DNA from: DASZBX01 sp035943635 | GTDB taxonomy: Bacteria; Actinomycetota; Actinomycetes; Streptomycetales; Catenulisporaceae | Reading direction: 5' to 3' | Length of the DNA: 64,000 nt | NCBI GenBank assembly: GCA_035943635.1 | Contig: DASZBX010000024.1 | Coordinates: forward strand, 1-64,000 | Shown here: in pieces, positions 51,628-61,097 of the stretch | Layout of the letters: every line of letters starts with the position of its first letter | Position numbering within the stretch: the first letter of the stretch is position 1 | The notes under the pieces: model-generated | The model's database searches: none | What the model saw: the letters and a program-made list of their open reading frames with translations, nothing else | Told to the model about the DNA's origin: nothing | Made by a program: the position numbers and the translations under genes

Positions 51628-52689
51628 GTGCAACTAGTCGAGTCCGCGGACAGGGACGCACGTTCGGGGAGGTCCGGCGCCCGGCGCCCGGCCGCCGCCG
51701 GGACGCGGGGCACCCGCCGCAGCGCCAAGCTCTCGATCGTGACCGCCGCCGCCGCAGCACTGCTGACCTGCTCGCCGGCTGCGGCCTGGGCGGCGGCGGG
51801 CGGGGCGGCCATACCGGCCGCAGTGCTCGGCCACTGGCAGGTGCCGCTGGCCGCGACCGTGGGACTGCAGACGGCGTCGTCCGCCTCGAACGCGCTCGCG
51901 GTGTGTACGAAGGTCGCGGCCAAGGCGGGCTTCTCGTCAAACCAGACGGTCAAGACACCGATCGGCGCGGAGTCCCGGATCGCGGTCGCCGTCGCCATCG
52001 CGATGGCCGAGTCCAGCTGCCTGCCCAACGCGGTGCACCGCGACTCCAACGGCTCCCAGGACCGCGGCCTGTGGCAGATCAACAGCAAGGCCTGGCCCAA
52101 GATCTCCAGCACGTGCGCGTTCCAGATCCAGTGCAACGCCGACCAGGCCTACCTCATCTCGAACGCCGGCACGAACTGGAAACCGTGGGCCACCTACTCG
52201 AACGGCGCCTGGAAGCGGTACATCGCCGCCGCGAACGCCGCGGTCGGCTCGGGCTTCTCCTTCCACCTGGAGAGCCGCGGCGCCGCGACCTGCCTGGCTG
52301 CGTCCAGCGTGAGCAACGCCAACGGCGCCCCGGTGCTCCAGGCCTCCTGCAACGCCGCCGACACCACGCAGCAGTGGCGCGTCGTGGACGCCCCCGGGCG
52401 CCCGCTGATCCTGCAGAACGTGCAGCAGGGCAGCTGCCTGGACGCGGACGGCATGGCCCACGGCCCGGGCAACCCGATCTTCCAGTGGATCTGCAACACC
52501 ACCAATGCCAGCGAGCAGTGGTGGTTCGCCGGCAGCGGGGCCCTGAACGAGAACGGCGACGCCGACGCGGTCCTGCACAACACCGAGGACGGCACCTGCG
52601 CCGCCGCGGACCCGGCGACCGCGGGCGTCGGCGGCCGGGTGGTGCAGGGCGACTGCCTCGGCGGCAACCCCTACCAGATGTGGGACTGA
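51628..52689 (+). CDS. Secreted lysozyme-like transglycosylase with ricin-type lectin domain
   Basis: About 353 residues. A signal peptide (TRRSAKLSIVTAAAAALLTCSPAAAWA) ends near residue 60. The lysozyme-like domain has a catalytic Glu in AIAMAESSCLPNAVHRDSNGSQDRGLWQIN, typical of soluble lytic transglycosylases. Residues 205-353 form a ricin B-type beta-trefoil with three QxW-like ends (TQQWRVVD, SEQWWFAG and PYQMWD) and paired Cys. The pairing of muralytic and lectin domains suggests binding to a cell wall or exopolysaccharide. GTG 51628 lies 8 bases after AGGAGA. Confidence 0.9.
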   Translation: MQLVESADRDARSGRSGARRPAAAGTRGTRRSAKLSIVTAAAAALLTCSPAAAWAAAGGAAIPAAVLGHWQVPLAATVGLQTASSASNALAVCTKVAAKAGFSSNQTVKTPIGAESRIAVAVAIAMAESSCLPNAVHRDSNGSQDRGLWQINSKAWPKISSTCAFQIQCNADQAYLISNAGTNWKPWATYSNGAWKRYIAAANAAVGSGFSFHLESRGAATCLAASSVSNANGAPVLQASCNAADTTQQWRVVDAPGRPLILQNVQQGSCLDADGMAHGPGNPIFQWICNTTNASEQWWFAGSGALNENGDADAVLHNTEDGTCAAADPATAGVGGRVVQGDCLGGNPYQMWD

Positions 52690-52716
52690 CCGGCTGCCCG
52701 GCCGGACGTCCGACGG

Positions 52717-52758
52717 GCGCGCGGAGCGGCGGAACAGGCCTCGTTCCGCTCCGCGCGC
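52717..52758. terminator. Bidirectional terminator between the lectin gene and yccF
   Basis: Arms GCGCGCGGAG and CTCCGCGCGC plus inner CGGAAC / GTTCCG, 16 bp in all with a 3-base bulge and a 7-base loop. It ends at the base before the convergent YccF stop. Confidence 0.85.
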
Positions 52759-53166
52759 TCACGCCTGGTAGTAGGTGGCCGTGGGGTAGCGGGCGTCGGA
52801 GGGGATGATCTCGACACCCAGCGGAGTCAGCGTGATCGGGATGATCTTGAAGCTGGCCAGGCCGAGCGGGATGCCGATGATCGTGCAGCACAGCGCGATC
52901 CCGGTGGCCAGGTGCGCCAGCGCCAGCCACAGCCCGGCCAGGATGATCCAGACCCCGTTGCCCAGGCACGAGCCGACCCCCGCGCTGCGTCTGCCCACGA
53001 TGGTCCGGCCGAACGGCCACAGCACGTAGTCCGCGATCCGCCAGCACGCGAACCCGAACGGTATGCCGATGATGGTCACGAAGCAGACCAGCCCGACGAT
53101 TGCGTAGCCGATCGCCATCCACAGCCCGCACAGGATGAGCCAAACCACGTTCAGCAGTGTGCGCAT
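52759..53166 (-). CDS. YccF domain membrane protein
   Basis: About 135 residues with two tandem YccF repeats: LLNVVWLILCGLWMAIGY...TIIGIPFGFACWRIADYVLWPFGR, then LGNGVWIILAGLWLALAHLATGIALCCTIIGIPLGLASFKI. Four hydrophobic segments. The function is not known. GAGG lies 5 bases before the ATG. Confidence 0.9.
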   Translation of the reverse strand: MRTLLNVVWLILCGLWMAIGYAIVGLVCFVTIIGIPFGFACWRIADYVLWPFGRTIVGRRSAGVGSCLGNGVWIILAGLWLALAHLATGIALCCTIIGIPLGLASFKIIPITLTPLGVEIIPSDARYPTATYYQA

Positions 53167-53282
53167 CCGGCCTCACTCTCCGGTCTCGCGGTCCTTGACA
53201 CCTTCATCCTCTCCCGCGCCGGGCTTGGGCGCGAGCGCAGGTGCGCGCAGCTCCGCGCTGGGATAGGCGGCGGTGTTCTCGA

Positions 53283-54086
53283 CTACTCGGAGTCGAGCAG
53301 GTCGTCGCCCTTGTCGCCTTCGACAGGGGGAAGAATCCGCATCTCTTTCATGAACTCGCGCTCTGCTGCGATCAGAGTCTTCGACCGCTCGGCCACGAAA
53401 ACCGTCGAATCCCCTTCGCGGAGCGCCGAGTATGCGGCGTCACTGATGCCGTGACTCTTGAGCACCTCCGGCCGAATGTCGTCCGCGAGATTCAGCAATG
53501 CTCTCTGCACCGAAGTCTTGAGCGGGGTGGGGAAGATCAGCCGGTTGGCTGGGTTGGAGGCCTCCGGGCCGGCCACGACCGTCCGGTAGGCGCGCCAGTC
53601 CGACGCGGCGAGGATGTTCGCTGCGTCCAACGGCTTTCCGGTCCAGTCGAGGCGATTGGTGAAGTGCTTGATATCCCAGATGAGGAACGCTTTGATCCGT
53701 GCGCTCGCCAGCGTGTAACGCTGCGGCAGTGCGCGTGCGCGCTCACGGCTCCACGGCTGCGCAACCTCGCCCCGGGCGAAATCACGCATCTGGTCAAGCG
53801 ACTCCTTGATCCCGGTGCTGTTGGCTCCGGCGAAGAACCCTGACCACGAGGTTCCCCAGAACCACGTGAATAATGTATTGGCGATCTTCAAGTCGCGGAT
53901 CAGGTCGAGATCCAGCGGGACGGTGGCATTGGGCTGAACGCCGGTGCTCCAGACCAGCGGAGCGCGTACCAAGGCGCTCTTCCCCGAATTATTCTTGCCC
54001 AGCACCAGGGTGATCGGCTTGAGCTCGATCTTCTGCGTATCACTGAAGCATCGATAATTGGATAAACGCATCCCGGTGAGCCACAT
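53283..54086 (-). CDS. Truncated AAA-type ATPase (OLD/RecF-like N-terminal part)
   Basis: About 267 residues. It begins MWLTGMRLSNYRCFSD with Walker A LVLGKNNSGKSAL, the start of AAA_15/AAA_21-type ATPases found in OLD nucleases and many defence genes. No Walker B (hhhhDE) or signature motif is found in the remaining sequence, and the protein is much shorter than intact members, so it looks like the N-terminal part only. Its codon use is less GC-rich than the neighbours, suggesting horizontal transfer. ATG 54086 lies 6 bases after TAGACT (leaderless). It may be a non-ATPase remnant or a short specialised form. Confidence 0.7.
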   Translation of the reverse strand: MWLTGMRLSNYRCFSDTQKIELKPITLVLGKNNSGKSALVRAPLVWSTGVQPNATVPLDLDLIRDLKIANTLFTWFWGTSWSGFFAGANSTGIKESLDQMRDFARGEVAQPWSRERARALPQRYTLASARIKAFLIWDIKHFTNRLDWTGKPLDAANILAASDWRAYRTVVAGPEASNPANRLIFPTPLKTSVQRALLNLADDIRPEVLKSHGISDAAYSALREGDSTVFVAERSKTLIAAEREFMKEMRILPPVEGDKGDDLLDSE

Positions 54087-54120
54087 GTCCGAAGTCTATG
54101 CGACCGTGCCTGCGCACAGC

Positions 54121-54156
54121 GACCGCCCGGATACTCTCAGAGTATTCCGGGCGGTC
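54121..54156 (-). terminator. Terminator of the sdh operon
   Basis: Arms GACCGCCCGG and CCGGGCGGTC plus inner ATACTCT / AGAGTAT, 17 bp with a one-base bulge, 15 bases after the sdhB stop on the minus strand. The small apical loop suggests the inner pairs open partly. Confidence 0.85.
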
Positions 54157-54170
54157 CAATCGGCTCCGGA

Positions 54171-54919
54171 TCACACCTTGCGCGTGATCAACGCCCGCTT
54201 GACCTCGGCGATCGCCTGGGTGATCTGGATGCCGCGCGGGCAGGCCTCGGTGCAGTTGAAGGTGGTCCGGCAGCGCCAGACGCCCTCGCGCTCGTTGAGG
54301 ATCTCCAGGCGCTCCTCGGCCGCGTCGTCGCGGGAGTCGAAGATGAACCGGTGCGCGTTGACGATCGCGGCCGGGCCGAAGTACTGGCCGTCGGTCCAGA
54401 ACACCGGGCACGAGGTCGTGCACGCCGCGCACAGGATGCACTTGGTCGTGTCGTCGAACCGCTCGCGGTCCTTCTGCGACTGGATCCGCTCCTTGGACGG
54501 CGCGTTGCCGTGCGCGATCAGGAACGGCTTGACGTCCCGGTAGGCCTGCAGGAACGGGTCCATGTCCACGATCAGGTCCTTGACCACCGGCAGGCCCTGG
54601 ATCGGCTCGACCGTGATCGGCTTGGCTACGCCCTTCTTGTCGAAGACCACCAGGTCCTTGACCAGGGACTTGCAGGCCAGCCGGTTGCGGCCGTTGATCC
54701 GCATGGCGTCCGAGCCGCAGACCCCGTGCGCGCAGGAGCGGCGGAAGGTCAGCGTGCCGTCCTGCTCCCACTTGACGGCGTGCAGCGCGTCCAGGATGCG
54801 CCAGGTAGGCAGCGCCTGCACCTGCCACTCGTCCCAGCGCGAGGTCTCCGCGTCCGGGTCGTAGCGGCGGACCTGGAGCGTGATCGTGATGAACTCCGGA
54901 TCAGAAGTTGCGGCAGGCA

Positions 54920-54920
<1 letters not shown>
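54171..54920 (-). CDS. sdhB: Succinate dehydrogenase iron-sulfur subunit
   Basis: About 249 residues. The 2Fe-2S ligands lie in RRSCAHGVCGSDAM plus a later Cys in LACKSL; the 4Fe-4S cluster in CILCAACTTSCP; the 3Fe-4S cluster in CRTTFNCTEACPRGI. It passes electrons from SdhA to the membrane anchor. The ATG overlaps the sdhA stop (ATGA). Last gene of the sdhCDAB operon on the minus strand, closed by a hairpin. Confidence 0.97.
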
Positions 54921-56785
<1,865 letters not shown>

Positions 56786-56797
56786 GGAAGTGGGGCC

Positions 56798-57235
56798 TCA
56801 GACCTGGACTTGCGGGGTGAAGGTGAAGATGACCAGGCTGCCGAGCAGGACCATCAGCAGCGCGGCGAAGTACAGCAGACCCTTGAAGACCATCCGGGTG
56901 GAGTCCTTCTCGGCGTAGTCGTTGATCACCGTGCGCATGCCGTTGGTGCCGTGCATGGTGGCCAGCCAGAGCGTGAGCAGGTCCCAGACCTGCCAGAACG
57001 GCGAGGCCCAGCGGCCGGCCACGAACGCGAAGTCGATCTTCTCGACCCCGCCGTCGAGCACCAGCATGATGCACAGGTGGCCGAGCACCAGGAAGGTCAG
57101 CAGCAGCCCGGAGAACCGCATGAACAGCCAGCTGTAGAGCTCGAAGTTGGAGCGCCCGGAGCGCGGGGTGCGGCGGTTGCGCAGCCTGGACGTCTTGTTC
57201 GGGCTGCGCGGAGCGTCGATCGCCGGAGCGGTCAT
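56798..57235 (-). CDS. sdhD: Succinate dehydrogenase membrane anchor subunit SdhD
   Basis: About 145 residues with three membrane helices (LFMRFSGLLLTFLVLGHLCIML, WDLLTLWLATMHGTNGMRTVI and LLYFAALLMVLLGSLVIFTF). RFSGLLL and the haem-ligand-type His in LGHL and MHG are as expected. A positively charged N terminus faces the cytoplasm. It lies between sdhC and sdhA with gaps of 13 and 12 bases. Confidence 0.93.
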   Translation of the reverse strand: MTAPAIDAPRSPNKTSRLRNRRTPRSGRSNFELYSWLFMRFSGLLLTFLVLGHLCIMLVLDGGVEKIDFAFVAGRWASPFWQVWDLLTLWLATMHGTNGMRTVINDYAEKDSTRMVFKGLLYFAALLMVLLGSLVIFTFTPQVQV

Positions 57236-57248
57236 GGTCGGTCCCCCT

Positions 57249-57653
57249 CTACTTGCCGAAGATGGCGTGCCAGGAGTGCGCCGTGATCGGGTACATCACG
57301 CCCGCCATCAGGACCAGCCAGGTGCCGACCACGGTCCACAGCATCCGCCGCTGGTACTTGGGCCCCTTGGCCCAGAAGTCCACCGCGATGATCCGCAGCC
57401 CGTTGAAGGCGTGGAACACGATCGCGGCGGTCAGCCCGAGCTCGAGGAAGTTGACGATCGGGTTCTTGTAGCTGTCGATCACCGAGTTGTAACTGCTCTG
57501 CGACACCCGCACCAGCGCGGTGTCCAGCACGTGCGCGAACAGGAAGAAGAAGATCAGCACGCCGGTGATCCGGTGGGCTACCCAGCTCCACATGCCCTCG
57601 CGGCCGCGGTAGAGGGTTCCCCGCTTGGCTTTGCCGGGCGTCGTCGTGGCCAT
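57249..57653 (-). CDS. sdhC: Succinate dehydrogenase cytochrome b556 subunit SdhC
   Basis: About 134 residues, three membrane helices. GREGMWSWVAHRITGVLIFFFLFAHVLDTALV contains the conserved His-Arg-x-Ser/Thr-Gly motif of SdhC and a haem-ligand His in FAHVLD. IVFHAFNGLRIIAVDF is the second conserved block. The ATG at 57653 fits homologues; AAAGGGG lies about 11 bases upstream. It is the first gene of sdhCDAB. Confidence 0.94.
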   Translation of the reverse strand: MATTTPGKAKRGTLYRGREGMWSWVAHRITGVLIFFFLFAHVLDTALVRVSQSSYNSVIDSYKNPIVNFLELGLTAAIVFHAFNGLRIIAVDFWAKGPKYQRRMLWTVVGTWLVLMAGVMYPITAHSWHAIFGK

Positions 57654-58129
57654 AGCCGCCCTGCCCCTTTCCTGTGTCGGTCGGTCGGTCGTCCGCCGGT
57701 CAGGGCCTGGCGGCACCGACAGGGTAACCACGCCCCGGACACCTCCGGGTACCAAAAACGGCCGGTTGTGAGCGATCTCGCATCCGACAATCCGGACAAT
57801 CCACCTCACTAGTGGATCTCACGGCAGTGTGATCCGCACGACAGCGGGGTCGAAAGATGTCCCGGCCGTTGCCGCCCGGTTTCGCCCGGGAGTCCGGCCG
57901 GCGGCAGGCCGTCGGCGCATCTCAGGCGACGAGTGAACGCCACGTCACCCCCTGCGCACCACCCGCCCCGGGCGCCCCTATAATCTACTCAGGGCTCTTG
58001 CACCAGACCCGAATGATCCAGTGGCCCGGCGCTCCGCGATGGCCCAGTCGAACTATCTTGGTCACCCTGCCGGGCGCAAACCGGGCAGGAAGCTAGGCCT
58101 TCGTGGATTAGAAGGACTACCGTAGGGGA
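57654..58129. other. Divergent promoter region between sdhC and the M20 gene
   Basis: About 475 bases without a gene. It holds a hairpin CCCGGA-N4-TCCGGG (57734-57749) in the sdh leader, an inverted repeat ATCCAC-N7-GTGGAT (57799-57817) enclosing the palindrome CACTAGTG that could bind an sdh regulator, and a consensus TATAAT (57979-57984, + strand) with no matching -35. TACCGT at 58118-58123 lies 6 bases before the M20 start codon. Confidence 0.6.
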
Positions 58130-59407
58130 ATGACAGTTACCCTCTCGCGCGGCGAAGCCGATCCGGTCGATGCCGTGGCGTCCCGGCTCGATGCCTTCCT
58201 GGCCGAGGGAGAGGCCGCCCTGATCGAGTTCCGCCGGGACGTGCACGCCCACCCGGAGCTGGGCAACACCGAGTTCCGCACCACCCAGCTGATCGCCGAC
58301 CGGTTGCTCGCGGCCGGCCTGGCCCCCCGGGTCCTGCCGGCCGGAACGGGCGTGATCTGCGACATCGGCCAGGGCGAGTACGGCTCGGGCGAGTACGGCC
58401 CGGCCGGCGCCCACCTGCCGGGGGAGCGCCCGGCCGGGCGCTACGGCCGGCTGGCCATCCGGGCCGACATCGACGCGCTGCCGATCCAGGAGTCCGGCCA
58501 GCTGCCGTTCCGCTCGGTCAACCCCGGCATCTCGCACTCCTGCGGGCACGACGTGCACACGGCCGTGGCCCTGGGCGCCGGCCTGTTCCTCGCGCAGGAG
58601 GCGCACGCCGGCCGGCTGGTCCGCCCGGTCCGGCTGATCTTCCAGCCGGCCGAGGAGATCATGCCCGGCGGCGCGCTGACCATGGTCGCGGCCGGCGCGC
58701 TGGACGGGGTCGGCAAGATCATCGGGCTGCACTGCGACCCGCGGATCGACGTGGGCCGGATCGGCCTGCGGGTCGGCCCGCTGACCGCCGCCTGCGACAA
58801 GGTCGCGGTCACCCTGGCCGGCCCCGGCGGGCACACCTCCCGCCCGCACCTGACCGTCGACCTGGTCTACGCCCTGGCCTCCCTGGTCACCCAGCTGCCG
58901 GCCGCGCTCTCCCGCCGGGTGGACCCGCGGTCCGGGCTGTCCCTGGTCTGGGGCGCGATCAACGCCGGGAACGCGGTCAACGCGATCCCGCAGGAGGGCA
59001 TCATCCAGGGCACCGTGCGCTGCATGGACGAACGGGCCTGGGCCGAGGCGCCGGACCTGATCGAGGAACTCGTGCGCACCGTGGCCGAGACCTACGGGGC
59101 CAAGTGCCAGCTGGACTACGTCCGCGGCGTGCCCCCGGTGGTCAACGAGGAGGCCGCGATCGAGGCGATGCGCGCCGCGGCCCACCGGGTGGTCGGCCCG
59201 GACGCGGTGGTCCCGGTCGAGCAGTCGCTCGGCGGCGAGGACTTCTCCTGGTACCTCCAGCACGTCCCCGGCGCGATGGCCCGGCTCGGCGTGCGCACCC
59301 CCGGCGACGCGGTGGTGCGCGACCTGCACCAGCCCACCTTCCATGCGGACGAGAGCGCCATCGCGGTCGGCGTGCGCTTCTTCGCCCAGACCGCCCTGGC
59401 CGGATAG
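58130..59407 (+). CDS. M20 family amidohydrolase
   Basis: About 425 residues, a two-metal M20D-type amidohydrolase acting on N-acyl or amide substrates. RRDVHAHPELGNTEFRT, the metal ligands in SHSCGHDVHTAVALGAG and FQPAEEIMPGGA, the dimerisation-domain GPGGHTSRP and the final His in PTFHADESA are all present. The exact substrate is unknown. Its position next to the nucleoside-type ABC importer is conserved in streptomycetes as I remember. The ATG directly follows TACCGT-N6 and AGGGGA is too close for a ribosome site, so a leaderless start is likely. Confidence 0.9.
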   Translation: MTVTLSRGEADPVDAVASRLDAFLAEGEAALIEFRRDVHAHPELGNTEFRTTQLIADRLLAAGLAPRVLPAGTGVICDIGQGEYGSGEYGPAGAHLPGERPAGRYGRLAIRADIDALPIQESGQLPFRSVNPGISHSCGHDVHTAVALGAGLFLAQEAHAGRLVRPVRLIFQPAEEIMPGGALTMVAAGALDGVGKIIGLHCDPRIDVGRIGLRVGPLTAACDKVAVTLAGPGGHTSRPHLTVDLVYALASLVTQLPAALSRRVDPRSGLSLVWGAINAGNAVNAIPQEGIIQGTVRCMDERAWAEAPDLIEELVRTVAETYGAKCQLDYVRGVPPVVNEEAAIEAMRAAAHRVVGPDAVVPVEQSLGGEDFSWYLQHVPGAMARLGVRTPGDAVVRDLHQPTFHADESAIAVGVRFFAQTALAG

Positions 59408-59870
59408 CCCCGGCCGCACGGCCGGCCCGCCCCGCGAGCGCCGGCCCGGGGCGGCGAAACCCGGGCCGCGGGCCTGCGCCCGACCGGTCCGCGACCGCGC
59501 CCCGGCGCTTCATCCCACGTTCAGCCGTTCTCCGGCCCCGCGGCCCCGCACGCCCGCCGTAACCCTCATGCAGTCACCGAACGTGCGCCCTCCCTCGCGC
59601 CGGGTAGATCATGACACATGGTCTCCGACCCGGTCATCACGGATTCATCTCGACTTCCCCACGGGGTGATTGCGGTCCGGGGCCGCCCGGGCCACCCGGC
59701 CAAAAGATCAACTGCGCGATCTATTCTCACAGAGGTCGGCGGCAGACGCCGAAGACTCTCCCCCAGCCCGGCCCGGTACGGCGCCGCGTTTCCCGGATCC
59801 GCGGCGTGGAACAAGGCTGTGGGACGAGTAAGGGCGGGTTCCGCGTACATGTTTCCCACAGGAGGCTTTC
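59408..59870 (+). other. Intergenic region upstream of the BMP lipoprotein gene
   Basis: About 460 bases without a credible gene. A hairpin CCGGCC-GCAC-GGCCGG (59410-59425) directly after the M20 stop is a probable terminator. TATTCT at 59722-59727 is a candidate -10 for the transporter operon. No riboswitch class was recognised. Confidence 0.55.
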
Positions 59871-60965
59871 GTGAAGAAGAGCATTCAGTTGGCTGCCGCC
59901 CTCGCGGCCGTCGGCCTGGCCGTCTCGGCCTGCGGGTCGAAGCCGGCCACCACGACGTCAAGCGGGAGCAGCGGCGCCTCCGCCGCGGCCTCGGCGTTCA
60001 AAGCATGTATGGTCACCGACACCGGAGGCCTCGATGACCACTCGTTCAACTCCGCGGCCTGGCAGGGGATGAACGACGCCAAGACCGCTTCCGACGGCAA
60101 GATCACCATCGCCGACGCGCAGTCCACCACCGAGAACGACTACGCCACCAACATCTCCGGCTTCGTCCAGGGCGGCTGCGGGATCATCGTCACGGTCGGG
60201 TACTCGATGGACACCGCCACCGTCGCCTCCGCGAAGACGAACACCAAGCAGGACTACGCGATCGTCGACAACGGATCCACTGGCTCGAACATCAAGGGCC
60301 TGCAGTTCAACACCGCCCAGGGCGCCTTCCTCGGCGGCTACATCGCGGCCGGCATGACCAAGACCGGCAAGGTGGCCACCTTCGGCGGCCAGAACCTGCC
60401 GTCGGTCGCGGTCTACATGGACGGGTTCTGGGAGGGCGTGCAGTACTACAACACCAAGCACAGCGCCCACGTCCAGGTCCTGGGCTGGAACGAGACCACC
60501 CAGCAGGGCACCTTCGACCCGACCAACTCCTTCACCGACACCAACGGCGGCCAGCAGATCGCCCAGACCTTCCAGTCCCAGGGCGCGGACATCGTCTTCC
60601 CGGTGGCCGGCGGCACCGGCGTCGGCGCGCTCGCCGCGGCCAAGGCCAGCAACGGCGCGCTCCAGGTGATCTGGGTCGACACCGACGGCTGCCAGGCCAA
60701 CCCGACCTACTGCGGCGTGATCCTGGGCACCGTGACCAAGGGCATCGGCCCCGCGGTCAGCAGCACCGTCGAGGACGCCCAGGCCGGCAAGTACGACGCC
60801 TCCTCGTACATCGGCACCCTGGCCAACAACGGCACCGCGTTCGTCCCCGGCACCACGCTCGGCTCGAGCATCCCGGCCGCGCTGACCGCCGAGGTCGCCA
60901 CCATCAAGACCGGCATCGAGGGCGGCTCCATCCCGATCACCTCGAAGAACCAGCCGACCAGCTGA
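59871..60965 (+). CDS. BMP family substrate-binding lipoprotein
   Basis: About 364 residues. A lipoprotein signal with lipobox AVSAC (Cys21) is followed by a Ser/Ala-rich linker and the BMP/PnrA-like domain (ACMVTDTGGLDDHSFNSAAWQGM, GIIVTVGYSMDTATVASA, YIAAGMTKTGKVATFGG and VFPVAGGTGVGALAAA). BMP proteins such as PnrA bind purine nucleosides. The strong AGGAGG before the GTG suggests high expression, as usual for binding proteins. It is the first gene of a BMP-ATPase-permease importer. Confidence 0.94.
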   Translation: MKKSIQLAAALAAVGLAVSACGSKPATTTSSGSSGASAAASAFKACMVTDTGGLDDHSFNSAAWQGMNDAKTASDGKITIADAQSTTENDYATNISGFVQGGCGIIVTVGYSMDTATVASAKTNTKQDYAIVDNGSTGSNIKGLQFNTAQGAFLGGYIAAGMTKTGKVATFGGQNLPSVAVYMDGFWEGVQYYNTKHSAHVQVLGWNETTQQGTFDPTNSFTDTNGGQQIAQTFQSQGADIVFPVAGGTGVGALAAAKASNGALQVIWVDTDGCQANPTYCGVILGTVTKGIGPAVSSTVEDAQAGKYDASSYIGTLANNGTAFVPGTTLGSSIPAALTAEVATIKTGIEGGSIPITSKNQPTS

Positions 60966-60982
60966 GCCCCGGCTCCCGCCCG

Positions 60983-61006
60983 CGCGCCCGGCCCCGGCCG
61001 GGCGCG
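60983..61006 (+). terminator. Intercistronic hairpin after the BMP gene
   Basis: A 10-bp stem CGCGCCCGGC / GCCGGGCGCG with loop CCCG, 17 bases after the stop. It probably attenuates transcription into, or protects the mRNA before, the ATPase and permease genes. Confidence 0.65.
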
Positions 61007-61097
61007 TTCGGCCGTTGCGGCGCGCAGAACCCGCCGACCCCGGCGACGCGCGCCGCCGCCGTATTTGTCCAGGCCTAGCAAGTAAAAGGGACCCAGG

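Noticed and set aside
57979..58060. TATAAT followed by possible small RNA or tRNA
   Set aside because: No -35 element, no cloverleaf or T-loop signature, and no terminator at a suitable distance; left as a candidate -10 in the intergenic entry only.
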